Source of the DNA: Candidatus Aenigmatarchaeota archaeon
Lineage (GTDB): Archaea; Aenigmatarchaeota; Aenigmatarchaeia; QMZP01
Direction: 5' to 3'
Assembly (NCBI GenBank): GCA_016202745.1
Contig: JACQOB010000146.1
Location: forward strand, 1-7,480
DNA: 7,480 nt
In this document: in pieces, positions 6,104 to 7,480 of the stretch
Layout: each line of letters starts with the position of its first letter
Position numbering within the stretch: position 1 is the stretch's first letter
Position numbers and translations under genes: made by a program
The notes under the pieces: model-generated
Databases searched by the model: none
The model's input: only the letters and a program-made list of their open reading frames with translations
What the model was told of the DNA's origin: nothing

Positions 6104-6505
6104 ATGCCTATAATAAAGACGGGAAAGCTTGAAGAGCTGTTTGCGGCCAACCAGAAGCCCAAGGTTTATGTGGTGTGCTTCCATTCCTATCTTGGAGCCG
6201 GAACCAGCCTGTTTGCTGGGATTGTCAAGGACCTCAGGAGAAGTGATGCATCTGTAACAGTTAGTTTGGATCCCTACGCGGAATTTAATATTGAACAGAA
6301 CATCATCCCATACGGCAAGGGGAGGATGGCCGAAGAGCACAACCTATGCGTCTATGACGATGCAGGGAAGAATGTCATAATTGCAGGGGATGCGCAGAAA
6401 GATTTCAATATTTTCGAAAGGGAGGCTACGGTTGCTTTGGCAGGCCTTTCGCTTAACAAGACAGAGGAATTCCGGAGATACTTTGAGCTTGCGAAGGAGA
6501 TATGA
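6104..6505 (+). CDS. Unrecognised 133-residue protein
   Basis: The ATG at 6104 (M-P-I-I-K) has a TATA box at leaderless distance. I do not recognise the family. The sequence reads as an alpha/beta protein: a strand KVYVVCFHSYLG (about 20-31) followed by a Gly-rich GAGTSLFAG turn and a helix, further strands (SVTVSL, HNLCVYDD, KNVIIAGDA), and a C-terminal helix with LNKTEEFRRYFELAKEI. The Gly-rich turn lacks the GK of a P-loop. Two cysteines are present, with no paired metal motif and no signal peptide or membrane segment, so it is probably cytoplasmic. It ends 17 bases before the convergent dehydratase gene. Alternative start: GTG at 6038, giving 155 residues. Confidence 0.75.
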   Translation: MPIIKTGKLEELFAANQKPKVYVVCFHSYLGAGTSLFAGIVKDLRRSDASVTVSLDPYAEFNIEQNIIPYGKGRMAEEHNLCVYDDAGKNVIIAGDAQKDFNIFEREATVALAGLSLNKTEEFRRYFELAKEI

Positions 6506-6522
6506 ATGGAGGAATTCATGGT

Positions 6523-6795
6523 TTAGATCCTGTCTATTTCTTTTGCCAGACTGATATCCTTATGCGTGATGCCGCCCTCGCTGTGTGTTGAGAGGGACAG
6601 CAGGACAGTGTTGTATTTTATCCTGATATCGGGATGGTGGTCTGCCTTTTCAGCAAGCTGGGCTACACTGTTCACAAAGTCAATAGCACCAGCGAAATCC
6701 CTGAAGCGGAACTCCTTTCTTATCTCCGTTCCCGCATGGGTCCATCCGTCCAGGCCTTCCAGTCCGGACGCTATCTGCTGGTTTGTCAGCCTCAT
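6523..6795 (-). CDS. Pterin-4a-carbinolamine dehydratase (PCD/DCoH family)
   Basis: The 90-residue protein fits the family length (about 90-110). The signature is complete: E49-x3-H53-H54-P55, Y61, H71 and D80, within EKADHHPDI, YNTV, THSEGGIT and KDISLAKEID. The two His and the Asp line the active site, where the enzyme dehydrates 4a-hydroxytetrahydropterin and so recycles a pterin cofactor. In microbes without aromatic amino-acid hydroxylases, a role in molybdopterin metabolism or another pterin pathway has been proposed for the family. No hydroxylase is visible here. The ATG overlaps the stop of the upstream cdc6 frame by four bases (ATGA), so translation is probably coupled, with a purine-rich GAGGAAGG just before. 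No promoter of its own is visible. Confidence 0.93.
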   Translation of the reverse strand: MRLTNQQIASGLEGLDGWTHAGTEIRKEFRFRDFAGAIDFVNSVAQLAEKADHHPDIRIKYNTVLLSLSTHSEGGITHKDISLAKEIDRI

Positions 6796-7451
6796 GCCTT
6801 CCCTTCCTCAGCCGTGTAAACCCTCCACCTGCCTTCCCCCTTCGCCTGGATGAGCCTGTACTGGGCCAGCTTTGCGAGCTGCTTCCTGACGCTCCTGTCC
6901 ACCACGGGCTCGATACCCATCTTTCCGCAGGCCTTCTCATACTCCTGGTAGAGGTCATCTGGCCTTATTTCACCTGTCTGCTTTATCATCTCATACAATA
7001 TCTTCTGGTGGCTGTTAAGCCTGTCCATCGCGGTCTTTGAATCGGCTTCCTGGGCCTTGGGCAGGGCGGCCTTTATGTGGTCATCCGGTATCTTTTCCTT
7101 GTCCCTGTTCTCGGCTGCTTCAGAGGCAAGCCTCAGTATGTTCAGCGCAACCCTTGCGTCGCCGCTGGCAACCCTGGCAATCCAGTCAACCTGCCTTGCG
7201 GCAATGGTCCCGGGCAGCAAGCCCCATTCAATCCTGTCCTTTAAAATATCTTTTATCTCTTCAAAAGAATACCTGGGGAAATGTATGTTCTCCACGGAGG
7301 CCAGCGAGCTCCTCACCCTCGGGTCCGCGTCATAAAGGGCTGTCTCCTCATTGGATATCATTATGAGGCCTGCGCTGTCCATCCTGGCGAGGTCATAGAG
7401 TATCTTGAAAAAAACAATTTGCTTTACAAGAAAGAAAAGCGAGCGCATCAA
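6792..7451 (-). CDS. cdc6: Orc1/Cdc6 replication initiator, C-terminal part (5' part disrupted or missing)
   Basis: The frame encodes 219 residues, whereas Orc1/Cdc6 proteins are about 400. From K16 it follows the second half of the AAA+ domain: KILYDLARM, the sensor 1 strand LIMISN (N34), and DADPRVRSSL (41-50). It continues with FPRYSFEEIKDILKDR (58-73), the sensor 2 region SGDARVALNILR (96-107), and a C-terminal winged helix (about 145-215; DRSVRKQL then GRWRVY) that binds origin DNA. Walker A and Walker B should lie upstream. The frame is instead closed by a TAA at 7473-7475, and the first 15 residues (MMRSLFFLVKQIVFF) do not look like the family. Removing one T from the 7-base run at 7408-7414 opens another frame that reads TDIDAL, like the DEIDAL Walker B motif, to the edge. 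So the gene is frameshifted, 5'-truncated, or affected by a sequence error. The listed TTG start is only formal. Confidence 0.85.
   Translation of the reverse strand: MMRSLFFLVKQIVFFKILYDLARMDSAGLIMISNEETALYDADPRVRSSLASVENIHFPRYSFEEIKDILKDRIEWGLLPGTIAARQVDWIARVASGDARVALNILRLASEAAENRDKEKIPDDHIKAALPKAQEADSKTAMDRLNSHQKILYEMIKQTGEIRPDDLYQEYEKACGKMGIEPVVDRSVRKQLAKLAQYRLIQAKGEGRWRVYTAEEGKA
7408..7414 (-). other. Homopolymer of 7 T: probable frameshift site in cdc6
   Basis: On the minus strand TTG is followed by seven T, then CAAG. With six T, the downstream cdc6 frame joins an upstream frame that is open to the window edge and includes the residues TDIDAL (D-I-D-A-L at 7441-7455). With seven T, the downstream frame meets a stop at 7473-7475. 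Only 29 bases beyond the motif are visible, so the open upstream frame alone is weak evidence. Confidence 0.45.
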
Positions 7452-7480
7452 TATCCGTTTTGCTGGAGGTGTTTAACCCC

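Noticed and set aside
6502..6519. ATGAAT...ATTCAT inverted repeat between the convergent genes
   Set aside because: Only six AT-rich pairs with a six-base loop and no T tract; easily due to chance, not called as a terminator.
6792..7480. Replication origin (ORB-like repeats) near cdc6
   Set aside because: No repeated ORB-type motif was seen. An origin would more likely lie upstream of cdc6, beyond the right edge.

Overview
The window is archaeal. It carries a RadA recombinase with N-terminal helix-hairpin-helix domain, an Orc1/Cdc6-type initiator, TATA boxes 24-31 bases upstream of start codons with no Shine-Dalgarno sequence (leaderless genes), and Shine-Dalgarno sequences of the AGGTGAT type elsewhere. 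The lineage cannot be fixed from sequence alone. The compact layout and the small proteins would suit a DPANN-like or other small-genome archaeon, but that is inference.

Left part (1-3041, minus strand): one very large reading frame fills the first 3 kb and runs off the left edge. It encodes at least 1013 residues of a secreted, Asn/Ser/Thr-rich right-handed beta-helix protein. It is built from two tandem copies of a module (cap, beta-helix, beta-sandwich). All plus-strand open frames over this region are shadows of it.

Centre left (3042-3604): a short AT-rich promoter for the large gene, then a stranded 3' fragment of a DUF3800-type gene (probable pseudogene), then about 200 bases without a gene that contain an imperfect hairpin and two TATA-like elements.

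Centre (3605-5110): a 41-residue small protein gene with a strong ribosome binding site sits directly upstream of radA, probably in one transcript. A two-segment membrane protein gene follows, with its own promoter placed just after the radA stop codon.

Centre right (5211-6505): a predicted Tat-exported transglutaminase-like protein, then an unrecognised 133-residue protein, each with its own leaderless promoter.

Right part (6523-7480, minus strand): a pterin-4a-carbinolamine dehydratase gene overlaps by 4 bases the 3' end of a cdc6/orc1 gene. The cdc6 frame lacks its Walker A/Walker B half. It is closed upstream by a stop codon at 7473-7475, and a 7-base homopolymer marks a likely frameshift.

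Two themes run through the window: genome maintenance (RadA, Cdc6) and the cell surface (beta-helix protein, Tat transglutaminase, small membrane protein). I see no CRISPR array, tRNA, rRNA or complete mobile element. I found no clear multi-gene novel system. The most unusual items are the duplicated surface protein, the small radA-linked ORF, the DUF3800 remnant and the disrupted cdc6 coupled to a pterin dehydratase.
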